DNA from: Candidatus Mesolinea sp.
GTDB taxonomy: Bacteria; Chloroflexota; Anaerolineae; Anaerolineales; Anaerolineaceae
Direction of reading: 5' to 3'
Assembly: GCA_003445715.1 (NCBI GenBank)
Contig: DMCS01000027.1
Location: 1-18,294 of the forward strand
DNA: 18,294 nucleotides
The position numbers and the translations under genes are program-made. Shown here piece after piece: positions 10,626-18,163 of the stretch (within the stretch, counting starts at the first letter, position 1; each line of letters starts with the position of its first letter). The notes beneath the pieces are model-generated. The model did not search any database. It saw only the letters and a program-made list of their open reading frames with translations, and was not told the origin of the DNA.

Positions 10626-11626
10626 CAAGCCTCTGGAGCGAATGTATCGATCAGCAAAGTAGCACTCCCGCCCACAGGGTAAAGGATCGGGCAGGTGCAG
10701 CCATGATCGATATACTCTTGCACTTTGGCTTTGGCTTCTGCAGGCGTCCCGCTGGCTGTAATGCGGTCAATGAGATCCTCTGGGACCAGATACTTGGCTT
10801 TCTGAATTTGCTCATGGGTGGCTGGCCAGCCTAAAATTGTCTGGATCTTATCAACCACGTCCTTAGAAACACCCGATGCTTTGGCGATATGGGGCTGCTG
10901 CGCTAAGTATTGGCATAAAAGCTCACGCGTTGTATCAATGGCTTTATCGTGATCCTCATCCACCGAGCAGACCACTAACTGCGGGCGGTCAAAGTCTGCT
11001 AACTTTCGCCCCGATTGTTTCAGCCCCACCATTAGCTGCTCGATAGCAATATCGTTATATTCCACGGGTACGCAATAATTCATCACCACGCCATCAGCGA
11101 TCCAACCGGCGAGTTCCATCATCTTTTCACCCGTAGCGCCAATATAAATTGGGACATTGCGCGGCTCTCTGCGCCCATGTACTACGTCCAACTCGATATT
11201 ATGCACGTTAACAAACTCGCCTTCAAAGGTTACGCGCTCCATATTGAGTAGCCGGCGCAGCACAGTCACGGTCTCTTCCATCGCTTTCAACGGCTTGGTG
11301 CGGTTGATGCCGACATTTTTCGCCAGCGGATCCCACCAGGCTCCGATGCCACAAATCACACGGTTAGGTGCCAGGTCATCCAGCGTCAGGAAGGTTGCTG
11401 CCAGCAAGCCGATATTGCGCGTCCAGTTATTGATCACCCCTGAAGCCACTTTAATCTTCTCGGTTACCGCAGCATAAGCCGCCATCGGCACGATAGCATC
11501 TCGTACTAAGCGGCTCTCGGCTTGCCAAACGGCTTCAAAGCCCTTGGCTTCAGCGTAACGTACGATATCTAATCCTTCGCGCAAATCATGCGCATCCTGT
11601 AAATAAAGCGCAACCCGATTAGTCAT
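10625..11626 (-). CDS. F420-dependent LLM-class oxidoreductase (Mer-like luciferase fold)
   Basis: The 333-residue protein is a TIM-barrel luciferase-like enzyme. Segments close to methylene-tetrahydromethanopterin reductase (Mer) are NNWTRN (66-71), TLDDLAPNRVICGIGAW (81-97) and PIYIGATGEKMMELAG (159-174), followed by IADGVVMN. Mer and related bacterial proteins move hydride between reduced F420 and a carbon substrate. Family membership alone cannot separate F420 from FMN use. The gene directly follows cofC with an 8-base overlap, and cofD, cofE and npdG lie just upstream, so F420 is very likely. AAAGGA lies about seven bases before the ATG. A true Mer role would need tetrahydromethanopterin genes, none of which are here. 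Reduction or oxidation of a pathway intermediate is the better guess. Confidence 0.85.
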   Translation of the reverse strand: MTNRVALYLQDAHDLREGLDIVRYAEAKGFEAVWQAESRLVRDAIVPMAAYAAVTEKIKVASGVINNWTRNIGLLAATFLTLDDLAPNRVICGIGAWWDPLAKNVGINRTKPLKAMEETVTVLRRLLNMERVTFEGEFVNVHNIELDVVHGRREPRNVPIYIGATGEKMMELAGWIADGVVMNYCVPVEYNDIAIEQLMVGLKQSGRKLADFDRPQLVVCSVDEDHDKAIDTTRELLCQYLAQQPHIAKASGVSKDVVDKIQTILGWPATHEQIQKAKYLVPEDLIDRITASGTPAEAKAKVQEYIDHGCTCPILYPVGGSATLLIDTFAPEA

Positions 11627-12260
11627 TGAAATTCCTTTCTACACTCGCTATAGGAGAGTTGAGTAAAAATGATATTTGGATATGTGCTAAATCTTCCGGC
11701 GTATCAATATCCTGTTGGATATGCTGGTTCAAATAGACGATTTGGTGCAGGTGAAGTTGCTCAGCTTGCCGGCAATGTGCCTGGAACGAGTTTGTTCCAA
11801 ATTGAGGTTCGATTAAATCTGGTTGGGTGAGCAGTAAGGCGTTTGTTCCTCTTTGCACCTGGTCGGGGACAATCAACATGCCAGGCTTGTCGGGTTGGTA
11901 AGCACACAGCGCATAAAGATCATCGATGGTCAAAAGTGGTAGATCCGTTGGTAAGATTAAAACTGATCCCGCGCCGTGCGTTGAAATCCATTTCAAACCT
12001 TGAGCAAGCGCAGAATTGAGGGTTTCAACGCCCTCTTCAAGTAGGCATTCGCCACGGTTAGCTCCTGCCCACGCTAACGCGTTCTTATCCCGGCTTACCA
12101 CCAAGATGTGGTCAAATTGCCCGCTATCCTTGACTTTCAGAAAAGTTGATTGAAAAAGTGACAGGTTCAACTGGATCAACTCTTGCGATGAAAATACTTT
12201 ACGCAAGCGGGATTTCCCTGCATCGAAGCGTTTTACCGGTATGAGAGCCCAATCAATCAT
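11619..12260 (-). CDS. cofC: 2-phospho-L-lactate (or phosphoenolpyruvate) guanylyltransferase, F420 synthesis
   Basis: The 213-residue protein has the CofC/FbiD pattern. It shows IPVKRFDAGKSRL (7-19), the metal-binding PTDLP (104-108), GTNALLL (138-144), FGTNSF (154-159) and DIDTPED (184-190). The enzyme joins GTP to phospholactate, or to phosphoenolpyruvate in several bacteria, and releases pyrophosphate. The product is the activated side-chain donor used by CofD. Which phospho-acid is used cannot be told by eye. The start overlaps the stop of cofD by 8 bases. No Shine-Dalgarno site is visible before the ATG, so translation is probably coupled to cofD. It in turn overlaps the LLM oxidoreductase gene by 8 bases. 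Confidence 0.93.
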   Translation of the reverse strand: MIDWALIPVKRFDAGKSRLRKVFSSQELIQLNLSLFQSTFLKVKDSGQFDHILVVSRDKNALAWAGANRGECLLEEGVETLNSALAQGLKWISTHGAGSVLILPTDLPLLTIDDLYALCAYQPDKPGMLIVPDQVQRGTNALLLTQPDLIEPQFGTNSFQAHCRQAEQLHLHQIVYLNQHIQQDIDTPEDLAHIQISFLLNSPIASVERNFND

Positions 12261-13224
12261 TGTTTTGCGTGTTTTCTAGGAGGCGTTCGCCAAGCTTTAG
12301 GGTCTCAATTGCCAGACCAAGCTTGTCCTCATCATTTTTCATGATGGTATTTGTTGTTTTTTTAATTATACCTGGATAATTATCAGATGTGAAAATGTCC
12401 CCGTCTAGTTGGTCGTAAATAAATCCATTTACGAAATCCGTATAATGCCCTAAAACCGCAGCAGCGCTTGCTTCCAACCCTAGCTCCTGCGCCATTTTTG
12501 CAGCGGGTCCTTTTACTGTTTTCCCTTGAATGATCGGAGAAACTGCAATAACCGGCTTCATTTTGAGCGCTGGAACAATTCCAGTTAACGCTAAGATTGG
12601 GTCAATACTCACCCAGGGGTTAGAGGGGCAGATTACCACCAGGTCAGCAGCTTCAATGGATGACAGCACTTGTGGCGCGGGGGAAATGCCTTCAGCGTGC
12701 TGGAAGATAATCTCAGCCACCGACGGCTCGCAGTGTTCGCGCACGAAGTACTCCTGAAAAGCAAGCAACTCGCCCGCTTGGGTGCGAATCAGCGTCCGAA
12801 AGGGTTGATCGCTCATCGGCAACACATGGGAGGACACACCCCACAGCCGGCAGAAGTGCTCAGTGATTTGGCTCAGGCTCCAGCCGGCTTGGAGCAGCCG
12901 TGTGCGCTCCATGTGGGTGGCAAGGTCCCGATCCCCCAGTTGAAACCAGGTAGGTGCAGAAAGTGCTTTTAATGCTGTGAGCACGTTCCAGCTTTCTCCT
13001 TGTAAGCCCCAACCCTTCTCAATGTCCACTTTTCCTGCCAAGGTGTAGCACACCGTATCCACATCTGGGCTGATGGCAAGCCCAAAATGCTCAAAATCAT
13101 CGCCCGTGTTGACGATTACGGTTAGGTTCCCAGGCGAAAGGGCTAATTGCAAGCCCAAAGCTAATTTAGCACCCCCCACACCGCCAGCCAGAGCAACTAC
13201 TTTCCTCGCTTTCACATCTATCAT
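12253..13224 (-). CDS. cofD: 2-phospho-L-lactate transferase, F420 synthesis
   Basis: The 323-residue protein is a clear CofD/FbiA. Motifs are GGVGGAKLA (14-22), NTGDD (39-43) and SPDVDT (52-57). GWGLQGESW, WFQLGDRDLATH, PMSDQP and a CPSNPWVSIDPI block follow, with SPIIQGKTVKGPAAKM further on. CofD transfers the phospholactyl (or phosphoenolpyruvyl) group from the GDP-activated donor to Fo, giving F420-0 or dehydro-F420-0. Length is usual for the family. It begins 4 bases after cofE stops and overlaps cofC at its end. No clear ribosome-binding site precedes the ATG, consistent with coupling to cofE. The last 60 residues are more AT-rich at DNA level, but the family-typical MKNDEDK region is present. 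Confidence 0.95.
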   Translation of the reverse strand: MIDVKARKVVALAGGVGGAKLALGLQLALSPGNLTVIVNTGDDFEHFGLAISPDVDTVCYTLAGKVDIEKGWGLQGESWNVLTALKALSAPTWFQLGDRDLATHMERTRLLQAGWSLSQITEHFCRLWGVSSHVLPMSDQPFRTLIRTQAGELLAFQEYFVREHCEPSVAEIIFQHAEGISPAPQVLSSIEAADLVVICPSNPWVSIDPILALTGIVPALKMKPVIAVSPIIQGKTVKGPAAKMAQELGLEASAAAVLGHYTDFVNGFIYDQLDGDIFTSDNYPGIIKKTTNTIMKNDEDKLGLAIETLKLGERLLENTQNND

Positions 13225-13228
13225 TGAT

Positions 13229-14008
13229 TTAGCGGAATAAGTCAGATTCTTTCGAACGAACTAAGCGGCTTGCCTGGTCTTCAACTAACGCGTAGGGAAA
13301 ACCTCTTACCAGCACCACGGGTGTGCCCTCTGCAGCTTGTCCCATCATCAACGAAGCGCCAGCTGCCAGTTCATCAGCAGCCGCTATCACCGTCACGCGC
13401 AAGGCATAACCATTGCGGTCCGGTTTTCCGCGCATATCCACCAACGCCGGCATTCCCGAAAGCCCGATGCTCATCCCGATGATACCGTTGCGCCAGGCGC
13501 GGCCGTAAGAGTCAATGATGAGGACGCCCAGGCGCTTGCCGAAATGTGCTTCCAAACCTGCGCGGATGGCATGTGCGGACCGGTCAGCATCCTCAGGCAG
13601 CAACAACACCCAATCAGACGGGTCTCCCCAAGCCCCCTGTACATTCGAGTGATCAATGCCCGCATTCGCACACACAAACCCGGATTTGTGCTCGACGATG
13701 ATCGTTCCAGGCCGCATACGCAAGACGGAATTGCTCTCTTGCAGGATAAGCTCAACCAGCTCCGGGCGCTTCTCTACGGTCTTGGCAATCTCCAGAGCCC
13801 TTGGGCTGGGCTGAACTGTGCTCAGGTTGACTAACCTGCCTTCGGATTTGGAAACGATTTTCTGGGCAATCACAAAAATATCATTATCTTGGATTCTAAG
13901 AGCACTCTTCTCAATGCCAGCGGCAATCAGCATGGCTACGTCATCCCCCGGCCGCACTTCTGGCAAGCCCGGGATGGCAGTCAAAATCAATCTGCGCGGC
14001 TCAGCCAT
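13229..14008 (-). CDS. cofE: Coenzyme F420-0:L-glutamate ligase, single-domain
   Basis: The 259-residue protein matches CofE. It shows IPGLPEVRPGDD (12-23), VIAQKIVSKSEGR (about 45-58), ESNSVLRMRPG and HKSGFVCANAGIDHSN. LPEDADRSA, IDSYGRAWRNG and a GASLMMGQAAEGTPVV block follow. CofE adds glutamates to F420-0 with GTP and divalent metal. The second, flavin-binding domain found in mycobacterial FbiB is absent, so reduction of a dehydro intermediate is not provided by this protein. Two ATGs lie in tandem. GAGG is only one base before the first (14011) and four before the second (14008), so the second is preferred. With it the gene overlaps npdG by 8 bases. CofD follows 4 bases after the stop. 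Confidence 0.94.
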   Translation of the reverse strand: MAEPRRLILTAIPGLPEVRPGDDVAMLIAAGIEKSALRIQDNDIFVIAQKIVSKSEGRLVNLSTVQPSPRALEIAKTVEKRPELVELILQESNSVLRMRPGTIIVEHKSGFVCANAGIDHSNVQGAWGDPSDWVLLLPEDADRSAHAIRAGLEAHFGKRLGVLIIDSYGRAWRNGIIGMSIGLSGMPALVDMRGKPDRNGYALRVTVIAAADELAAGASLMMGQAAEGTPVVLVRGFPYALVEDQASRLVRSKESDLFR

Positions 14009-14669
14009 CATACCTCGGCACGCCAGTAATCTTTATGCCGGCTGAAGGAACTTTATATTGAATGTTGATGCCAATCAAGATCGAGGTCAGCCCTTCAACA
14101 ACCATGGCGTTTTCAATCGGGCCGGCATCCCAGCCCACCAAGCCGGCATCCTGTACCAACCCGAGCACCTGCCGGCGGGCATCTTTATTTCCACCGCAAA
14201 CCAAAATGTCACACGCCACTTCTTCATCTTTTAATAAACTTTCGTATGAGACGTTGTGAAAGGCTGCCACCACCTGGACGCCTTCCCCCAAAATTTTCTG
14301 AGCTTGCTGCGTGGCAGATCCTTCTGGCGGCATAGAGACGCGCGTTACCTTGGCTGGATTGAGCGGAACTACCACATCAATCAGAATCTTTCCCTCCAAA
14401 GCAGGTTTGAGAGCTGTTAAAGTCTCAGAGTGCGCTGCAAACGGCACCGTGATGGCGGCAATGTCAGCCCGTTCCACAGCTTCCTGATTAAGGCAGCCAT
14501 CCAACATCACGCCTTCCGGCAGCCTTGGGTAAAGCTCCGCTACTGCTGCCTTAGCTTTTTCTTCCGAGCGCGAGCCGATGATGATGTGATGCCCAGCTTT
14601 TGCCCAGCGATACGCTAAACCCTTGCCTTCACGCCCAGTTCCTCCGATAATGCCAATGGTAAATGCCAT
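14001..14669 (-). CDS. npdG: Reduced coenzyme F420:NADP oxidoreductase
   Basis: The 222-residue protein has an N-terminal dinucleotide-binding motif, GIIGGTGREGKGLA (6-19). GSRSEEKA (32-39) follows, whose Ser-Arg pair binds the NADP phosphate in this family. The C-terminal part shows AFHNVSYESL, then DAGPIENA, VVEGLTSILIGIN and a GIKITGV ending, all typical of NpdG/Fno. It moves hydride between NADPH and F420 and so links the F420 pool to general metabolism in either direction. An open frame extends 11 codons upstream, but GAGGAG four bases before the ATG at 14669 picks this start. It lies 14 bases after the amidohydrolase and overlaps cofE. Its position at the head of the F420 genes shows that the cofactor is both made and recharged from this operon. 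Confidence 0.94.
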   Translation of the reverse strand: MAFTIGIIGGTGREGKGLAYRWAKAGHHIIIGSRSEEKAKAAVAELYPRLPEGVMLDGCLNQEAVERADIAAITVPFAAHSETLTALKPALEGKILIDVVVPLNPAKVTRVSMPPEGSATQQAQKILGEGVQVVAAFHNVSYESLLKDEEVACDILVCGGNKDARRQVLGLVQDAGLVGWDAGPIENAMVVEGLTSILIGINIQYKVPSAGIKITGVPRYDG

Positions 14670-14673
14670 ATAA

Positions 14674-14679
14674 CTCCTC
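14674..14679 (-). promoter_or_regulatory. Ribosome-binding site GAGGAG that sets the npdG start
   Basis: Minus-strand GAGGAG sits four bases before the ATG at 14669, in the 14-base gap after the amidohydrolase gene. It excludes the longer reading to 14702, which would overlap the amidohydrolase. Confidence 0.75.
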
Positions 14680-14683
14680 AAAA

Positions 14684-16018
14684 TTAATGAATTCTTTCCC
14701 AAACTTTTTGCGCTTGTTCACGCGCTTTAGCTGCGATTTCCGCCTCATCCAAGGTGAGCAGCCGGCGGTCTTTCATCAGCAGTTTGCCATCCACCATCGT
14801 GGCGGTCACCATCCCATCGCGGAAGCCAAAAAGGATCTGCCACGGCAAGTTGCCCGTTGTGAGCGGGGTGATGGGATGAAAATCCACCAAGATCAAATCA
14901 GCCGCGGCGCCTTCGCAGATCTCGCCGATGCGCAAGCCGTCAAAGGTCTGCGTAGCCAGATCGGCATTATTCTCCACGGCGATTTTCAGTACCTCAAAGC
15001 CATTCATTACCCGAGGATCGTGCGAGTGGTCTTTGTGGATAAAATACGCTGCCTGCCATTCAGACCACATCGCATTCGAAAAGCCGTCGTTACCCATCAC
15101 GACGGGCACGCCCCTGGCCAGCATCTCGGGGATGGGCGCAACGCCCACGGCGTTATTCATGTTCGAGCGTGGCTGATGGCTCAGCCAGGTATGTGTTTGG
15201 GCTAAAAGCTCATGCTCGTGCGCATTGGTATGCACGCCATGTGCCAGAATAGTTCTCGGCCCAAGCACGCCGGCAGCATAAAAGCGTTCAATAACCCGCT
15301 TGCCATATTTTCGCAAGGCATCCTCTTGATCAGCTTGTCCCTCAGCTGCATGCACATGAAAACCAACTTGGTTAGGATTGGCTTGCAGACAACGCTCAAG
15401 GGTATCCGCTGAAACCGTCAGGCTGGCATGCAGCCCAAAGTGAGCCCGAATTCTTGGCGAGGTTTCTCCGCGGGCAACTTTTTGAATAAAGCGCTCATTC
15501 TCCCGAATTCCAACTAAAGCACGCTCCTCGCCATCCCGGTCGGTCACTTCATAACACAGCGACGCACGCAAGCCCGCTTCTTTCACAGCTTCTTCGATGA
15601 TATCCAACGAACCTTCGATATAATTTGGGGAAGCATGATGGTCAAACAGGGTCGTTGTTCCGTATTTGATGGCGTCCACAAGGCAGACAAGCGCTGAATA
15701 TTTAATACTCTCGGTATCCAAGGCTTTATCGAGTTTCCACCACAAGCTCTGCAAAATCTCTACAAAATTAGCCGGTGCAGGGCCGGGAATAGCCATCCCG
15801 CGTGAAAAAGCGCCATAAAAATGCGTGTGTGCACAAATGTTGCCCGGCATGATATATTGTCCGCCAGCATCCAGCACCTCATCTTCAGGGTATTGGCTTA
15901 GCAGCACCGCACCATCCGCAATGCTCACGATCTTGCCATCGGCAACATGTAGCGCCTTGCCGTCTAAAATCTGGTTGGGTTTCCCCCACGTGATAATTTT
16001 TCCGTTGGTAATAATCAT
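14684..16018 (-). CDS. ssnA: SsnA-family metal-dependent amidohydrolase
   Basis: The 444-residue protein is an amidohydrolase of the cytosine deaminase/chlorohydrolase group. Metal ligands are His64 and His66 (HTHF), His223 in HVHAAE (221-226), His260 (LAHGVH) and Asp311 (GNDG). Segments that resemble SsnA as I remember it are LWWKLDKALD (92-101), DHHASPNYIEGSL (126-138) and RSNMNN (284-289). SsnA occurs in bacterial clusters with xdhD, ygfK, ygfM and mocA, long tied to selenium-dependent hydroxylases and more recently to anaerobic urate breakdown. Its reaction is probably hydrolytic removal or opening of a C-N bond in a heterocycle; the exact substrate is unknown. AAAGGAGAG precedes the ATG closely. 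A 69-base gap separates it from the epimerase gene upstream. Guanine deaminase or a related aminohydrolase is the main alternative. Confidence 0.85.
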   Translation of the reverse strand: MIITNGKIITWGKPNQILDGKALHVADGKIVSIADGAVLLSQYPEDEVLDAGGQYIMPGNICAHTHFYGAFSRGMAIPGPAPANFVEILQSLWWKLDKALDTESIKYSALVCLVDAIKYGTTTLFDHHASPNYIEGSLDIIEEAVKEAGLRASLCYEVTDRDGEERALVGIRENERFIQKVARGETSPRIRAHFGLHASLTVSADTLERCLQANPNQVGFHVHAAEGQADQEDALRKYGKRVIERFYAAGVLGPRTILAHGVHTNAHEHELLAQTHTWLSHQPRSNMNNAVGVAPIPEMLARGVPVVMGNDGFSNAMWSEWQAAYFIHKDHSHDPRVMNGFEVLKIAVENNADLATQTFDGLRIGEICEGAAADLILVDFHPITPLTTGNLPWQILFGFRDGMVTATMVDGKLLMKDRRLLTLDEAEIAAKAREQAQKVWERIH

Positions 16019-16087
16019 CCGCTCTCCTTTGCTGACGTCAGAAATGACGATTTAAGCTTGCGCTTGTGGGTCAATATCGATATGAAC
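16019..16087 (-). other. Longest gap between genes: ribosome-binding site and weak hairpin
   Basis: This 69-base gap lies between the epimerase and amidohydrolase genes. It holds the strong AAAGGAGAG site for the amidohydrolase and a 5-base-pair inverted repeat, CGTCA...TGACG (16036-16049), with a four-base loop. There is no T-run, so it is not a convincing terminator. TTGACC on the minus strand resembles a -35 box, but no good -10 box follows at the right distance. A second promoter here is possible but not shown. Confidence 0.3.
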
Positions 16088-16498
16088 TTATGCTCTTCCA
16101 GTCAGCTGATACAGCTCCACCAGGACGCCATTGGCGGCTTTGGGATGAATAAACGCCATCTTGCGGCCAGGCAGCTCCTCGGGCACTTCATTAATCAACC
16201 GCACACCCTTACTCTTTAGCTCAGCCAGGGCTGCGTCGATATCCTCGACCTCAATGCACACGTGGTGCATGCCCTCACCACGTTTCTCAAGGAAACTGGC
16301 TAAGCCTGAATCAGTAGTGGTGGGTTGCACGAGCTCAATTTCGCTTTCGCCTAAGGGGAGAAAGGCAACCTTAGACTTTTGCGAGGGAACCTCTTCTACA
16401 TGGTCAAGCCTCAGCCCAAAAGCTTGCTGCCAAAAATCCAACGCAGCGTCAATATCTTTAACAACAATCGCAACGTGATTGATCTTGATTGGTTTCAT
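16088..16498 (-). CDS. mce: Methylmalonyl-CoA epimerase (VOC superfamily)
   Basis: The 136-residue protein has the two-module vicinal oxygen chelate fold. Likely metal ligands are His8 (INHVAI), Gln58 (ELVQPT), His79 (GMHHVC) and Glu128 (LVELYQ). Glu36 is a candidate catalytic base. The closing PGRKMAFIHPKAANGVLVEL is characteristic of the epimerase rather than glyoxalase I. It interconverts the (R) and (S) forms of methylmalonyl-CoA, feeding or draining the mutase. AAGGAT lies seven bases before the ATG, and the gene starts 9 bases after the mutase stop. The pair is therefore co-transcribed and provides the step between propionyl-CoA-derived methylmalonyl-CoA and succinyl-CoA. Length is normal. 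Confidence 0.93.
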   Translation of the reverse strand: MKPIKINHVAIVVKDIDAALDFWQQAFGLRLDHVEEVPSQKSKVAFLPLGESEIELVQPTTTDSGLASFLEKRGEGMHHVCIEVEDIDAALAELKSKGVRLINEVPEELPGRKMAFIHPKAANGVLVELYQLTGRA

Positions 16499-16507
16499 GT
16501 TTCATCC

Positions 16508-18163
16508 TTAGATAAATGTTGGCGCACGATATTCGCCCCACACCCCGCGCAGTACATTGCAGATTTCTCCGAGGGTCATCTTATGCTCAACGGCTTCAAT
16601 AAAGAGCGGCATCAGGTTCTCATCCCTCTTAGCTGCCACTTCTAACCTATTTTTCAATTCAGCAACCTTTTGTTGGTCGCGATTTTTCCGCAGCTCAGCT
16701 AATTTGCGGCGCTGCTCCAGTTCAATCGCTGGGTCAATGGTCAGTGGCTCGAGCACAATCTCTTCATCTTGCTGGAACTTATTGACACCCACCACGATGT
16801 CCTCGTTGTTTTCTAAGCGGCGTTGAGCGGCATAGGCAGCTTCCTGGATCTCATTTTGAATGTAGCCATTTTCGATGGCGCGCAGTGCTCCGCCCATTGC
16901 ATCGATTTTCTCAATATATGTGCGGGCGCGTTCCTCGATCTCATCCGTCAGGTGTTCGATTAAGTAAGAACCAGCCAAAGGATCAACGCTATCGGCCACA
17001 CCAGATTCATAGGCGATAATCTGCTGCGTTCGCAATGCCACCTGCACGGATTTCTCAGTCGGTAGCCAAAGGGCTTCATCCATACTGTTTGTATGCAGTG
17101 ACTGTGTCCCACCCAGCACGGCAGCGAGCGCCTGCAGCGTGACGCGCACCACGTTATTCTCTGGTTGCTGCGCTGTAAGCGTTGAGCCGGCAGTTTGGGT
17201 GTGAAAACGCAGTTTTTGGGACCCATCCTTCTGTGCATGGAAGCGTTCTTTCATGAGCTTGGCATACAATCGGCGAGCTGCGCGAAACTTGGCAATTTCT
17301 TCGAAGAAATTGTTATGTGCGTTGAAGAAAAAGGAAATCTGCCCAGCAAACTCATCAATCTCCATACCAACCCTCAGGGCTGCTTCAATATAAGCGATGG
17401 CATTCGCGAGCGTAAAAGCGACCTCTTGCACCGGGGTAGAGCCAGCCTCGCGGATGTGATAGCCCGAAATGCTGATCACGTTCCAGTTTGGCACAGCATC
17501 ACGGCAATATTGGAAGACATCCGTAATCAGACGCATGCTGGGGTCAGGCGGGAATATATAAGTTCCACGCGCGATATATTCTTTGAGAATATCATTTTGG
17601 ATGGTGCCGCGTAATTTTTGCGGATTAACGCCTTGTTTTTTGGCTACTGCGATATACATCGCCAGCAAAATAGCCGCAGGTGCGTTGATGGTCATGCTCG
17701 TAGAGACTTTATCCAAGGGGATGTCTCTAAAAAGCGTCTCCATATCCTCTAGGGAAGAAATCGAAACGCCCACCTTGCCCACTTCGCCCATCGCAATCGG
17801 GTCATCAGCATCGTAGCCAATCTGCGTGGGCAAGTCAAAGGCAACCGAGAGCCCAGTTTGCCCCTGCTCGAGCAAGAAGCGGTAGCGCCGGTTGGATTCC
17901 TCAGCGTTCGAGTAGCCGGCATATTGGCGCATGGTCCAAAACCTGCCGCGGTACATTGTCGGCTGAACACCTCTCGTAAAGGGATATGCTCCAGGGAAAC
18001 CTAATAGGTCAAACCAATCGGGGTTGATTTGATCAGGTGGAACTATTGCCGGCAATGGGATCCCTGATGAGGTTTTAAATTCTGCTTTTCGCTCTGGGTA
18101 TTTTATTGTTGTGGGATGAAATATGTTTTCTAGCCAGGTTTTGTATTTTTCTTGATCAGGCAT
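16508..18163 (-). CDS. mcmA1: Methylmalonyl-CoA mutase, catalytic (N-terminal) chain without B12-binding domain
   Basis: The 551-residue protein is the TIM-barrel chain of a split adenosylcobalamin-dependent mutase. It has PFTRGVQPTMYRGRFW (61-76), MRQYAGYS (78-85), SVAFDLPTQIGYD (106-118), ARGTYIFPP (198-206), SGYHIREAG from 233, and HTNSMDEA. Tyr81, Arg199 and His236 line up with Tyr89, Arg207 and His244 of the Propionibacterium enzyme. As I recall, isobutyryl-CoA mutase replaces the first two, so methylmalonyl-CoA is the likely substrate. The product is succinyl-CoA, by radical carbon-skeleton rearrangement. There is no C-terminal DxHxxG B12-binding domain and no separate small subunit in the window, so the partner must be encoded elsewhere. 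It is the first gene of the block; GGAGAG lies five bases before the ATG. The epimerase follows after 9 bases. Confidence 0.93.
   Translation of the reverse strand: MPDQEKYKTWLENIFHPTTIKYPERKAEFKTSSGIPLPAIVPPDQINPDWFDLLGFPGAYPFTRGVQPTMYRGRFWTMRQYAGYSNAEESNRRYRFLLEQGQTGLSVAFDLPTQIGYDADDPIAMGEVGKVGVSISSLEDMETLFRDIPLDKVSTSMTINAPAAILLAMYIAVAKKQGVNPQKLRGTIQNDILKEYIARGTYIFPPDPSMRLITDVFQYCRDAVPNWNVISISGYHIREAGSTPVQEVAFTLANAIAYIEAALRVGMEIDEFAGQISFFFNAHNNFFEEIAKFRAARRLYAKLMKERFHAQKDGSQKLRFHTQTAGSTLTAQQPENNVVRVTLQALAAVLGGTQSLHTNSMDEALWLPTEKSVQVALRTQQIIAYESGVADSVDPLAGSYLIEHLTDEIEERARTYIEKIDAMGGALRAIENGYIQNEIQEAAYAAQRRLENNEDIVVGVNKFQQDEEIVLEPLTIDPAIELEQRRKLAELRKNRDQQKVAELKNRLEVAAKRDENLMPLFIEAVEHKMTLGEICNVLRGVWGEYRAPTFI

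Noticed and set aside
10625..11626. Naming the LLM enzyme mer (methylene-tetrahydromethanopterin reductase)
   Set aside because: The resemblance is to the family as a whole; no tetrahydromethanopterin gene is nearby, so the specific reaction is not supported.
13337..13834. 165-codon open frame on the + strand opposite cofE
   Set aside because: It lies wholly antisense to a gene with clear CofE motifs, shows no recognisable domain and has a composition typical of a shadow frame.
16033..16040. Palindrome TGACGTCA as an operator
   Set aside because: An eight-base palindrome is expected by chance at this scale and no second copy was seen near another start.
16036..16049. Inverted repeat CGTCA-GAAA-TGACG as a terminator
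   Set aside because: The stem is only five base pairs and no T-run follows on either strand.
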